Of a DNA stretch of 37,101 nucleotides, positions 15,512 to 23,504 are shown one piece after another; positions within the stretch are counted from its first letter, which is position 1, and each line of letters begins with the position of its first letter. The stretch covers positions 1 to 37,101 of the forward strand of contig JAONKT010000005.1 in NCBI GenBank assembly GCA_028377625.1, given 5' to 3'. Under the pieces are notes generated by a model that had not been told where the DNA came from, did not search any database, and saw only the letters and a list, made by a program, of their open reading frames with translations. This DNA comes from Candidatus Nitrosopumilus sp. Lineage in GTDB: Archaea; Thermoproteota; Nitrososphaeria; Nitrososphaerales; Nitrosopumilaceae. The translations under genes were made by a program, and so were the position numbers.

Positions 15512-17176
15512 ATGGCACTAATTCAAATTTCCAATCAATCAAGTAAAAATTTAGGCAAAAAATCTACTATCAGATTTACTCAAAGTATCTGTCCTGACTG
15601 TAACATGATTTTAGACGCTGAAGTATTTGAAAGAGATAGTCAAGTTTTCATGTCAAAAGTTTGTCCAACTCACGGTGAATGTGAGGAATTATACTTTGGT
15701 TCTTACGAAATGTACAAAAAATTCAGTACTTACTGGATGGATGGCAAAGGCGCACATTCTCCAAATGTAATGATTGACAAATGTTCTTGTCCAAATAACT
15801 GTGGTTTATGTTCAAACCACTTATCTCACAGTGGATTAGCAAACATGATTGTAACTAATAGATGTGATTTAACATGTTGGTATTGTTTCTTTTATGTAAA
15901 GAAAGGCCTTGAAGGCGCTTACATGTATGAACCAGACCATACTCAAGTTAGAGGTATGATGAAAACTCTAAGAGCAGAAAGACCAATTCCAGGAAACTCT
16001 ATGCAAATTACTGGTGGTGAACCAATGCTCAGAGAAGATATTGCTGATGTTATTCAAATTATGAAAGAAGAAGGTGTTGACCATATTCAAATGAACACTA
16101 ATGGTATTAGACATGCAATGGATCCAGAAGCAGCAAGAGAAGTAAGACTTGCTGGATGTAATAACTTGTATCTTTCTTTTGATGGTGTAACTGCAAGAAC
16201 AAATCCTAAAAATCACTGGGAAATTCCATATGCTCTTGACAGTTGTAGAAAAACAGGTACTACTGTAGTATTTGTTCCAACCGTAATCAAATCAATTAAT
16301 GATCATGAATTAGGCGGAATTATCAGATATGCACAAAAGAACATGGATGTAGTTCATGCTGTTAACTTCCAACCAGTATCATTAACCGGAAGAATGGGTA
16401 AATCTGAACGTGAAAAATATAGAATTACAGTTCCTGACTGTGTTCAAAGAATTGAAGAACAAACAGATGGTCAAGTAACTGTTGACGATTGGTTCCCAGT
16501 TCCAAGTTGTATGCCATTAACTAATGTAATTGAAGCATTCTCAAGTAAACCAAAATACGAATTATCTATTCACTTTGCTTGTGGTGCAGGAACATACATC
16601 TTTGAAGATGCAGATACAAAGAAATTTGTTCCGTTAACTAAATTCTGTGATATACAAGGAATGTTAGAACTGTTTGAAGATAAATCCGAAGAAATTCGTT
16701 CTGGTAAAAACAAATACTTTACAATGCTCGAAGTTGTTAGAAAACTAAAAGGTTTTGTTGATACTAAAAAACAACCAGCAGGATTAGATTTAGCCAAAAT
16801 GTTTGGTAATATTCTTATGAAGAGATCATTTGATTCAGTTGGTTCATGGCACGTCAAAGGATTATTCCTTGGTATGATGCACTTCCAAGACAAATACAAT
16901 GAAGATTTAGAAAGATTACAAAGATGTGATATCCATTATGTTACCCCAGATCTTAGAATAGTTCCATTCTGTGCATTCAATGTAATTCCAGAATGGTACA
17001 GAGACAGAATTCAAAAGAAATATTCTATCACTGTAGAAGAATGGGAAGAGCGTGAAGGTGTAAAACTTGAAGATGGTCTATACAGAGGTCTAATGAGACG
17101 TGGAGCAGGTGATGAACTTGCCGCTGGCTGTGCAAAGAGTCAGATGTTCCATGATGCATCTCAAGCAACAATGTAA
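15512..17176 (+). CDS. tes: Radical SAM enzyme, probable tetraether lipid synthase (Tes)
   Basis: Probable enzyme that joins archaeol chains tail to tail to make membrane-spanning GDGT lipids. Seen, numbered from ATG 15512: an N-terminal CPDC...CPTHGEC element (Cys27, Cys30, Cys51); a CSCPNNCGLCSNH cluster (91-103); then the radical SAM core TNRCDLTCWYCFF with the CxxxCxxC triad Cys118, Cys122, Cys125; the SAM-binding ITGGEPMLREDI; and a long C-terminal part with further Cys (CAFNV, AAGC). Length 554 aa. The extra Cys clusters and order match, from memory, the archaeal Tes proteins (the MJ0619/MA_1486 group). The organism type is known to make GDGTs. The frame opens at TTG 15491; ATG 15512 fits the TATA box. 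Other radical SAM roles in lipid or cofactor chemistry are not excluded. Confidence 0.8.
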   Translation: MALIQISNQSSKNLGKKSTIRFTQSICPDCNMILDAEVFERDSQVFMSKVCPTHGECEELYFGSYEMYKKFSTYWMDGKGAHSPNVMIDKCSCPNNCGLCSNHLSHSGLANMIVTNRCDLTCWYCFFYVKKGLEGAYMYEPDHTQVRGMMKTLRAERPIPGNSMQITGGEPMLREDIADVIQIMKEEGVDHIQMNTNGIRHAMDPEAAREVRLAGCNNLYLSFDGVTARTNPKNHWEIPYALDSCRKTGTTVVFVPTVIKSINDHELGGIIRYAQKNMDVVHAVNFQPVSLTGRMGKSEREKYRITVPDCVQRIEEQTDGQVTVDDWFPVPSCMPLTNVIEAFSSKPKYELSIHFACGAGTYIFEDADTKKFVPLTKFCDIQGMLELFEDKSEEIRSGKNKYFTMLEVVRKLKGFVDTKKQPAGLDLAKMFGNILMKRSFDSVGSWHVKGLFLGMMHFQDKYNEDLERLQRCDIHYVTPDLRIVPFCAFNVIPEWYRDRIQKKYSITVEEWEEREGVKLEDGLYRGLMRRGAGDELAAGCAKSQMFHDASQATM

Positions 17177-17248
17177 AACTGATTTTTTACAATAAGTTAT
17201 ACCTTATTTTAAAAGAGTATTACTAGTTCTAATTGTGGGACTGATTTA

Positions 17249-19474
17249 ATGATCATAGAGAATCAATTATTCAAAATTGGCAATTTTAATTTCAAATTAC
17301 ATCATCTATTAGTAATTGGAATATTGATTTTATCGTTTTCAATATCCCTCATGCTTCGTTCACAAGTTCTAGATTATGGAACTGAATTATATGAATTTGA
17401 TCCATTCTTTAATTTTCGTGCAACAGAATTCCTTGTAAATAATGGTCTTTTGGAATATTTTGATTGGCATGATGTGTTAAGTTGGTATCCCAATGGACGA
17501 GATATTTCAGCAACATCACAAACCATGTTGCATTTAACTGCAGCAACAACATATCAAATTTTTGCTGGTCAAATGGAGTTGTACAATTTCACAATTTTAT
17601 TTCCTGGTATAATCGGAGCTTTAACTGCTATCATAATTTTTGCACTTGTTAGAGTAGTGGGTGGAACTACAGCTGGATTAATTGCATCTTTGCTTTTTGC
17701 AATATCTGCACCAATCCTAGTAAGAGGATTTATGGGATGGTTCAAATCTGAACCTTTAGGATTATTTTATGGTCTACTTGGATTATATTTATTTTTAAGT
17801 GGCATTAAATCTGATAATAAAAAAATTTCAATTTCTAAATTAATTGGAGGTGGAATTTTTCTAGCATTTGGTCTTGCATCATGGGGAGGAACACAATTTT
17901 TTATAATTCCTATTGGAATATTCATTTTAATTCTTCCATTTCTTCGAAAGGATTTCAGATTTTTAATTTGGAGTATTCCTGTATTTGTTACTTCATTACT
18001 ACTAACTACAGCAGTTTTTGAGAGGCCTGGTATGGAATTTGTATTGGGAATAGGAGGATTCTGTTTAATTATACCTACAATATTTTTAGTTATTTGTTCA
18101 TTTATTCAAAAATTCAATAATTCTAAAAATCAAACTCGAAATTATTTAATTTTGTTGGTAGGTATAATCTTGATTAGTTCATCTATATTGATAATTAATA
18201 TAGAAAATCATTTTTTACCTTCTCCAAGCTTTCGTTATCTAAATGCAATAAACCCATTTTTAACAACGACCAATCCATTAGTTGATTCAGTTTCTGAACA
18301 TGCAACAACAACAATTCATGAGTCCTTTTTTATGCATTCTATATTGATGATTTTTGCAGGTTTAGGAGCTTGGATAATTTTTAACAAATTAAAATCTAAA
18401 CCATCTCAAATTTTCCCAAAACATTTGGTAGCATTTTGGATAATTTTTAACAAATTAAAATCTAAACCATCTGAAGATTTTCCAAGAGATTTGATGATAT
18501 TTACACTAATTCTAGGTTTAACAGGAGTCTATGTTGGTTCGGCATTTGTTAGATTAGAATTATTTACATCAATATCTGTGATATTTTTATCTTCAATTGG
18601 ACTATCTATAATTACAAAAGAAGTTTTTAACTACAAAAAACAATTACATTCAATTCAAAATAATATCATTAAAGTTTCTTACGTGGGAGGAATTTTGATT
18701 CTAATGATTCTTCCACTGATATTTCCTGCCTCAAACTGGGTTTCAATATTAGATACACCTGCTACAATTCTAAATGGAGGATCTGGATATAAAGTAGTAA
18801 CAAATGATTGGAAAGAATCTTTAGAATGGATTAAACTAAACACTCCACCTGATTCTGTAATTTTATCTTGGTGGGATTATGGATATTGGATTACTACAGT
18901 ATCTGAAAGAACTACAGTTGTAGATAATGCAACAATAGACTCAAAACAAATTCAGAAAGTTGCCAAAATACTTGTTAGCTCTCCTGATGAAGCATGGAAT
19001 ATGCTTCAAGAAACAGGTAGTGATTATGTAGTGATATTTGTTGCTGGACAAAAATTCCAAACTACTGATGAAAATTTATTGTATTTACTTGAGGGTGGAG
19101 GAGATGAATCAAAAAAAATGTGGTTTATGAAAATAGCAGGTGTACCAATTGAAAAATATCTTCATTCTGACGGTTTTAGTGGAACAGATTATTTTTGGAA
19201 TGAAACTCTCTTAGGTAAAATGATTCCTTTTTCTTTAGTTGCATATACACATCCTAACAATCAAATTTTTCCAACATATGTACCAGGATTTATTGGAATT
19301 TATACAAATGACATTAAATATCCTGAGGATGGCAATGGTCCATTAAAATTAGTTTATGCATCATCTTCATTTACTGAACAAAAACCTGGAGTGATGATTG
19401 GTGTTTTTGTTTATGAAGTTAATAAAAATTATATTTCATCTCAAAATTTATCTGATTCAAAAACTTTTGAATAA
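17249..19474 (+). CDS. aglB: Dolichyl-phosphooligosaccharide-protein glycotransferase AglB (STT3)
   Basis: Catalytic subunit of archaeal oligosaccharyltransferase, moving a lipid-linked glycan to Asn of exported proteins on the outer face of the membrane. Seen: a signal-anchor first helix (about 18-36); the first acidic catalytic motif YEFDPFFNFR with Asp51; about a dozen hydrophobic membrane segments up to about residue 500; then the signature WWDYGYW at 541-547 in the C-terminal globular domain, and NATIDSKQI after it. Length 741 aa, within family range. Odd: a 66-bp tandem duplication repeats WIIFNKLKSKPS at 375-386 and 397-408. The gene ends 18 bases into the convergent glycosyltransferase gene. 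TTTTAAAAGAG upstream (17205-17215) could be the promoter. Confidence 0.95.
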   Translation: MIIENQLFKIGNFNFKLHHLLVIGILILSFSISLMLRSQVLDYGTELYEFDPFFNFRATEFLVNNGLLEYFDWHDVLSWYPNGRDISATSQTMLHLTAATTYQIFAGQMELYNFTILFPGIIGALTAIIIFALVRVVGGTTAGLIASLLFAISAPILVRGFMGWFKSEPLGLFYGLLGLYLFLSGIKSDNKKISISKLIGGGIFLAFGLASWGGTQFFIIPIGIFILILPFLRKDFRFLIWSIPVFVTSLLLTTAVFERPGMEFVLGIGGFCLIIPTIFLVICSFIQKFNNSKNQTRNYLILLVGIILISSSILIINIENHFLPSPSFRYLNAINPFLTTTNPLVDSVSEHATTTIHESFFMHSILMIFAGLGAWIIFNKLKSKPSQIFPKHLVAFWIIFNKLKSKPSEDFPRDLMIFTLILGLTGVYVGSAFVRLELFTSISVIFLSSIGLSIITKEVFNYKKQLHSIQNNIIKVSYVGGILILMILPLIFPASNWVSILDTPATILNGGSGYKVVTNDWKESLEWIKLNTPPDSVILSWWDYGYWITTVSERTTVVDNATIDSKQIQKVAKILVSSPDEAWNMLQETGSDYVVIFVAGQKFQTTDENLLYLLEGGGDESKKMWFMKIAGVPIEKYLHSDGFSGTDYFWNETLLGKMIPFSLVAYTHPNNQIFPTYVPGFIGIYTNDIKYPEDGNGPLKLVYASSSFTEQKPGVMIGVFVYEVNKNYISSQNLSDSKTFE
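18371..18502 (+). repeat. 66-bp tandem duplication inside aglB
   Basis: A 36-base block starting TGGATAATTTTTAAC is repeated exactly at 18371-18406 and 18437-18472, a period of 66 bases (22 codons, frame kept). The 30 bases after each exact block are related but diverged (20 of 30 identical by eye). The duplication adds a second end-of-helix and basic loop to the membrane domain. Confidence 0.9.
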
Positions 19475-20278
19475 TTGCTTTGGATTATTTATAATATCTT
19501 TCCACGAATATTTTAAATTTTTTTTACAATGATCACGAATTTTTTTGTTATACCGAATACTGTGATTTGAAAAGAAACCTAATGTAAACATGAAACCCTT
19601 ATGGATTCCATTCTTTTTTGTTATTGTTAAACCTCTACCAATTCCATAAAATGAAGTATATCCTAAAGCCTTGTAGGAAAAACCCATATGATAAAATTTT
19701 TTTATACTATAATTTTTTCCAGTTGGTCTCTGAGTTTTAGTTGTGATTGGATATACTGATACTTTCATACCTTCTGATTGTATTTTAAATAAAGCGTAAG
19801 TTTCATAACCCCAATTTGACTCATATTTCCATTCTATACACTCCATAGCTTTTTTTGTAAAAATTCTTCCTGAACCCCTTGGCGATACTGTAATTTCATT
19901 TTCTATAATCCCCGATGCCATATCGACATCATCTTTTTCCATATTTTTGATAATTTCTTCAATATAATTTTCAGGTAAAATATGATCAGCACCCAAAATC
20001 ATGAAATAAGAATTATCTTTATTAAAAAAATTCATACCAAATGAGAATAAAATTCCTAATTCTCCACTAATTACCCAGTTTTTATGTTCATATGGAAAAT
20101 TTATCACTTTTGCTCCATAAGAAATTGCAATTTTTTCTGTTTTATCTTTTGAATTATCATTTACAACAATTATGGAATTAGCTTTAATTGTTTGATTGGT
20201 AATACCTTCTAATGTTTTTTTAATATTTTCTTCTTCGTCCCTTGCAGGAATTAACACATCATAATTTATTTTGTCCAT
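19457..20278 (-). CDS. Family 2 glycosyltransferase
   Basis: Inverting GT-A glycosyltransferase of 273 aa. Seen: the GT2 start YDVLIPARDEEENIKKTLEGI, VVNDNSKDKT with the nucleotide-binding Asp, then LGADHILPENYIEEII in place of the usual DxD, and a C-terminal acceptor part rich in Lys and aromatic residues (GFSYKALGYTSFYGIGRGL). No membrane helix is obvious, so it is cytosolic or peripheral. Donor and acceptor are unknown. It overlaps its upstream partner (the small membrane protein gene) by 20 bases on the same strand and faces aglB with an 18-base overlap, so a role in building the N-glycan or another surface glycan is likely (inference). Confidence 0.88.
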   Translation of the reverse strand: MDKINYDVLIPARDEEENIKKTLEGITNQTIKANSIIVVNDNSKDKTEKIAISYGAKVINFPYEHKNWVISGELGILFSFGMNFFNKDNSYFMILGADHILPENYIEEIIKNMEKDDVDMASGIIENEITVSPRGSGRIFTKKAMECIEWKYESNWGYETYALFKIQSEGMKVSVYPITTKTQRPTGKNYSIKKFYHMGFSYKALGYTSFYGIGRGLTITKKNGIHKGFMFTLGFFSNHSIRYNKKIRDHCKKNLKYSWKDIINNPKQLFKSF

Positions 20279-20612
20279 TTTCCATCTTTTCTAATTCTTT
20301 TATCCATGCTTCAGTTTCTGATGTTTTATTTTGTTGTGATTCTAGCATTAATCTTATTGATTTGATTAAACTTGTTTGTTTACTAAAATTCATGTTAAAA
20401 TCAGTTGACTGTTGTTTATTATGAAAAATATTTCCAATTATCATAAGAATTGAAATTAAAATTATTGCAAAAATTGGAATGTATACATAAATCGGAATTA
20501 CATCTTTTATTGTTGTCAATGAATATGAGATAATTAGAAAATTTATCATTGATAACACTGGAAAAATAACAGATTGACCTAATCGCATTTTATGATATAG
20601 TTGTTTTAACAT
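20259..20612 (-). CDS. Small two-helix membrane protein, unknown
   Basis: 117-aa protein with two hydrophobic segments (about 15-34 and 41-62: SVIFPVLSMINFLIISYSL and VYIPIFAIILISILMIIGNIF), followed by a cytoplasmic-looking charged helix ending in EAWIKELEKMENGQNKL. No family recognised. It has the clearest Shine-Dalgarno sequence in the window (AGGAG, five A bases, ATG) and a TATA-like box further up. It overlaps the glycosyltransferase start by 20 bases, so the two are probably made together; it may anchor or regulate that enzyme. Confidence 0.78.
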   Translation of the reverse strand: MLKQLYHKMRLGQSVIFPVLSMINFLIISYSLTTIKDVIPIYVYIPIFAIILISILMIIGNIFHNKQQSTDFNMNFSKQTSLIKSIRLMLESQQNKTSETEAWIKELEKMENGQNKL

Positions 20613-20638
20613 TTTTTCTCCTAGTAATCTATTCTAAA

Positions 20639-20650
20639 TTTATCAATAAA
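20639..20650. promoter_or_regulatory. Operator-like palindrome, copy 1
   Basis: TTTATCAATAAA is palindromic apart from its two central bases. It overlaps the predicted transcription start (about 20643) of the leftward membrane protein/glycosyltransferase operon, a classic repressor position. The reverse complement occurs as copy 2, 85 bases away. Confidence 0.5.
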
Positions 20651-20723
20651 ACTATTGTTTGAATTATATGCCTATTTTTGATTTAAATTGACTTTTTTTG
20701 GCTAAATTTCTATATTCAGAGGC

Positions 20724-20735
20724 TTTATTGATAAA
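20724..20735. promoter_or_regulatory. Operator-like palindrome, copy 2
   Basis: TTTATTGATAAA is the exact reverse complement of copy 1, and the match extends one further base. The spacing of 85 bases is close to eight helical turns, which would put both sites on one DNA face and would suit looping or cooperative binding. Confidence 0.5.
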
Positions 20736-20820
20736 TACTTGAAATTATTATTTTCATGAAATAATTGTTAAATTTTTTAATAATTAATTATTTTAAATAT
20801 GGAAGAAATTTTTTTGTTGT

Positions 20821-21879
20821 ATGGATGGAAATATTGCCATTGATTCTTCACTAAGAACTGTAGAGTGGAAAAATAATAAAGTGATAATGATTGAACAAAC
20901 AAAGCTTCCAAATGAATTAGTTTTTGTGGAATATGATGATTTTAATCAAGTTGCAAATGCTATCAAAACTTTGATAGTTAGAGGTGCTCCTGCAATCGGA
21001 GTATCTGGCGCATTTGGATTAGGGTTAGCTGCTTTACAAAGTAAGGCAACTTCAAAAGCAGAATTATTATCTGATTTAGAAGATGCAAGAAAAATTCTCT
21101 TTGCAACAAGACCAACTGCTGTAAATCTGGGTTGGGGATTAGAAAAAATTATGAACGTTGCTAAGACTGGAGAAACTGCTGAAAAAATTAGAGAAATAGT
21201 AATCTCTACTGCTAAAAAAATGGCAGATGAAGATATTGAAATTAACAAGGCTATGGGAAAAAATGGTTCAGTTCTTTTTGATGATAATGATACAATTATG
21301 ACTCATTGTAATGCAGGTGCATTAGCTACTGTAGCATATGGAACTGCACTAGGTGTAATTAGAGCAACCAGAGAAAGTGGAAAAAATGTTAAAGTAATTG
21401 CCACTGAAACAAGACCAATTCAACAAGGTTCTAGATTAACAGCTTTTGAATTAAAACATGATGGATTTGATGTTAGTTTAGTTCCTGACACTGCAGTTGG
21501 ATATTCCATGGCAAATGGATTAGTTAACAAAGTTGTAGTAGGTGCTGATAGAATTGTAAAAACTGGTCACGTTTTTAATAAAATTGGAACTTACCAAGTA
21601 GCAACAATGGCAAAACAACATGGAATTCCGTTTTATGTTGCAGCACCATTATCTACAATTGACATGCAAACAAAATCTGATGATGTAATTATTGAAATGC
21701 GAAAAGGATCTGAAGTTACAGGCATTGGTAACAACAAAACTGCACCTGATGATATTGGTGTAATCAACCCTGCCTTTGATATGACTCCTCCTGAATTAAT
21801 TGCAGGAATAATTACTGAAAAAGGCGTGGCTACAGCCCCTTATGAAGAATCTATTGCAAAATTATTCCAAGCTAATTAA
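20821..21879 (+). CDS. mtnA: S-methyl-5-thioribose-1-phosphate isomerase (MtnA/aIF2B-like)
   Basis: Isomerises methylthioribose 1-phosphate to methylthioribulose 1-phosphate in methionine salvage. Seen: VRGAPAIGVSGAFGLGLA (about 53-70), THCNAGALAT with catalytic Cys163, ETRPIQQGSRLTAFEL, and GADRI with catalytic Asp243. Length 352 aa, typical. These catalytic residues separate MtnA from non-catalytic eIF2B alpha subunits. The related ribose-1,5-bisphosphate isomerase of the archaeal AMP pathway is usually shorter, and the sequence fits MtnA better. Leaderless start likely (TATA about 25 bases upstream). Confidence 0.9.
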   Translation: MDGNIAIDSSLRTVEWKNNKVIMIEQTKLPNELVFVEYDDFNQVANAIKTLIVRGAPAIGVSGAFGLGLAALQSKATSKAELLSDLEDARKILFATRPTAVNLGWGLEKIMNVAKTGETAEKIREIVISTAKKMADEDIEINKAMGKNGSVLFDDNDTIMTHCNAGALATVAYGTALGVIRATRESGKNVKVIATETRPIQQGSRLTAFELKHDGFDVSLVPDTAVGYSMANGLVNKVVVGADRIVKTGHVFNKIGTYQVATMAKQHGIPFYVAAPLSTIDMQTKSDDVIIEMRKGSEVTGIGNNKTAPDDIGVINPAFDMTPPELIAGIITEKGVATAPYEESIAKLFQAN

Positions 21880-21918
21880 TACAAAGTTTTTATTGTTTTT
21901 CAAACTGCTGTATAAAAT

Positions 21919-22560
21919 ATGAGTACAGTTACTTCCCAAGCAATTGAGGAATCTTTGAAACAATGTATGGATCCTGAAGTTCCTCTTAATATTGTGGAAA
22001 TGGGATTAATCTATGGAATTGATGTTAAAGAAAATAATGACGTTGATATTAAAATGACAATGACAACTCAAGGTTGTCCTTTACATGAAACTTTAGTTGC
22101 TGATGCAACAAGATTTGCAAAAAAAGTTCCTGGGGTAAATAATGTCAATATTGAAATTGTATGGGAACCAGTTTGGACAATGGATAAAATGACTGAAGAA
22201 GGAAAACTCAAAATTAAAGAAATGGGAGCTGCTGGAGTAAATACTCCTGCTCCAATTAATTATGAAACTGCATTACCTCAAGGAGTTGGAAAATTAGTAC
22301 AACAAGAAGATGGTTCTATGGTTTTAGCTAATGAACATGATCAAGGATTTATGGTAAATCAAGCTATTGTTGATTTCTGGAAATCTTGTAATGGTCAACG
22401 TAAAGTGACAGATCTTGTAGAAGTATTTGCTAATCAAACAGGATTACAAAGAAATCAAGTTGAAAAAGAAGTAATGCAATTATTGCAACAACTTCGTGAT
22501 GGTGGATTAATTGCAATTGCAGGTCAACCAGACGTACCAAATGTTGAATTTAAGAAATAA
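21919..22560 (+). CDS. MIP18/DUF59 Fe-S assembly domain fused to a PqqD-like domain
   Basis: 213-aa two-domain protein. The first part (about 1-100) is a MIP18/DUF59 (PaaD/SufT-like) domain: MDPEVPLNIVEMGLIYGIDV at the start and TMTTQGCPLHETL with the conserved Cys, followed by VNIEIVWEPVWTMDKM. Such proteins help to mature Fe-S proteins. The last part (about 135-205) resembles PqqD-like peptide-chaperone domains: FMVNQAIVDFWKSCNGQRKVTDLVEVFA and a helix ending LLQQLRDGGLIAI. Between them is a linker with GVGKLVQQEDGSMVLANE, which fits the first strands of PqqD folds. Separate promoter likely; mtnA ends 39 bases earlier. The client is not known. Confidence 0.82.
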   Translation: MSTVTSQAIEESLKQCMDPEVPLNIVEMGLIYGIDVKENNDVDIKMTMTTQGCPLHETLVADATRFAKKVPGVNNVNIEIVWEPVWTMDKMTEEGKLKIKEMGAAGVNTPAPINYETALPQGVGKLVQQEDGSMVLANEHDQGFMVNQAIVDFWKSCNGQRKVTDLVEVFANQTGLQRNQVEKEVMQLLQQLRDGGLIAIAGQPDVPNVEFKK

Positions 22561-22563
22561 TTT

Positions 22564-23211
22564 TTAAAAAATATAATTAGAATTTGCACCATCAAAATTA
22601 ATTGTAACGCCTGATAGATATTTTATTTTATTTTGAATTATTGCTTTTACAAAACTTCCAATCTCTTCAGGCTCTCCTAATCTTTTCATTGGTAATGTTT
22701 TTTCAAATTCTTGAATATTTTCTATTAATTCTTTAGTTCTATCCGTATTGACAGGACCTGGTGCAATATTGATGCAACTAATATTATTTTGAGCATACTC
22801 TTTACTTAAAACTTTGAAAACTTCTGCAAATGCTGCACGATATGCTGAAGAAATAATTAATTTTGCATTTGGTTCTTTAATCACATTTGAACTAATTAGA
22901 AAAATATATCCATTTTCATTAATTTTTATTTTTTGTAAAATAGTACAAAATCCTAAAAATAATTGATTGTGGTATTTTCTCCAATCCTCTTCAGTAATAG
23001 TTGAAAATGGTTTTGGTTCAGGACCTCCAGTATTTAGAATTAAAATATCTGTTTCAGTATGTATTTCTAAAAATTTTTTTACACTGTCTAAATTTGATGT
23101 ATCAATATCTTTTTTGGATGCAGCAAATACATCGATCTCTATTGATTTTAATGAATTTGAAATAGCTTTACCTATTCCACGTGAACCTCCTAAAACGATC
23201 GCTTTAGTCAT
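22564..23211 (-). CDS. Short-chain dehydrogenase/reductase-like protein with altered active site
   Basis: 215-aa Rossmann-fold protein. Seen: the SDR glycine motif GGSRGIGK (8-15), LNTGG in place of NNAG (60-63), the SS pair (107-108) at the catalytic Ser position, and the C-terminal APGPVNTDRT and YLSGVTINFDGA. The usual Tyr-x-x-x-Lys is not present: the aligned stretch ISSAYRAAF has Ser121 and Arg125 at those places (or Tyr124 with Phe128). So it may be a divergent reductase or a non-catalytic NAD(P)-binding protein. Substrate unknown. It ends three bases after the stop of the convergent DUF59-PqqD gene. Confidence 0.85.
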   Translation of the reverse strand: MTKAIVLGGSRGIGKAISNSLKSIEIDVFAASKKDIDTSNLDSVKKFLEIHTETDILILNTGGPEPKPFSTITEEDWRKYHNQLFLGFCTILQKIKINENGYIFLISSNVIKEPNAKLIISSAYRAAFAEVFKVLSKEYAQNNISCINIAPGPVNTDRTKELIENIQEFEKTLPMKRLGEPEEIGSFVKAIIQNKIKYLSGVTINFDGANSNYIF

Positions 23212-23257
23212 ATTATTATGGAAAATTAGTCATAATTAAATTTCATTATATTCAAAA

Positions 23258-23413
23258 TTAAAATTTTGAAGCTTTAGAAAAAGTTGGTATGTGCTTTTCA
23301 TCTTTATTTTTAAATAATATGTAATGTTTTTTACATAAATTTCTATTTTCTTTAAAGCTAATTTTTACAGTTTGTATTGCCTTTTCTTTACATTCTGAAA
23401 TACTGCATTGCAA
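23258..23413 (-). CDS. 51-aa Cys/His mini-protein (possible zinc finger)
   Basis: Open frame of 51 aa ending TAA, with Cys3, Cys8, Cys27 and His30 in a C-x4-C ... LCKKH pattern that looks like a small treble-clef or zinc-finger-like unit, followed by a basic tail. No ATG is available. The TTG at 23413 is the best start; the frame stays open about 14 codons further up, so the start is uncertain. The Cys/His order and lack of stops make it better than chance, but it has no clear promoter or ribosome site. Function unknown. Confidence 0.42.
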   Translation of the reverse strand: MQCSISECKEKAIQTVKISFKENRNLCKKHYILFKNKDEKHIPTFSKASKF

Positions 23414-23504
23414 TATAGTAAATAATTCATTTTTCTTAATAAAACTTTGAAATTATACAATTACCCTTCCTAACTTTTTTATCATTGTAAATTATTGCAC
23501 AATT

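Larger units (their letters stand above)
20613..20820. promoter_or_regulatory. Divergent promoter region with AGGAG site, TATA boxes and two palindromes
   Basis: The leftward gene (ATG 20612) has AGGAG on the minus strand at 20618-20622, five bases from the ATG, and GGCATATAAT at 20663-20672, which predicts a start near 20643. The rightward gene mtnA (ATG 20821) has TTTTAAATAT at 20791-20800, centred about 25 bases upstream. Two copies of a TTTAT-N2-ATAAA palindrome lie at 20639-20650 and 20724-20735. A further near-palindrome around TTTCATGAAA lies at about 20747-20765. No gene was found in this stretch. Confidence 0.6.
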
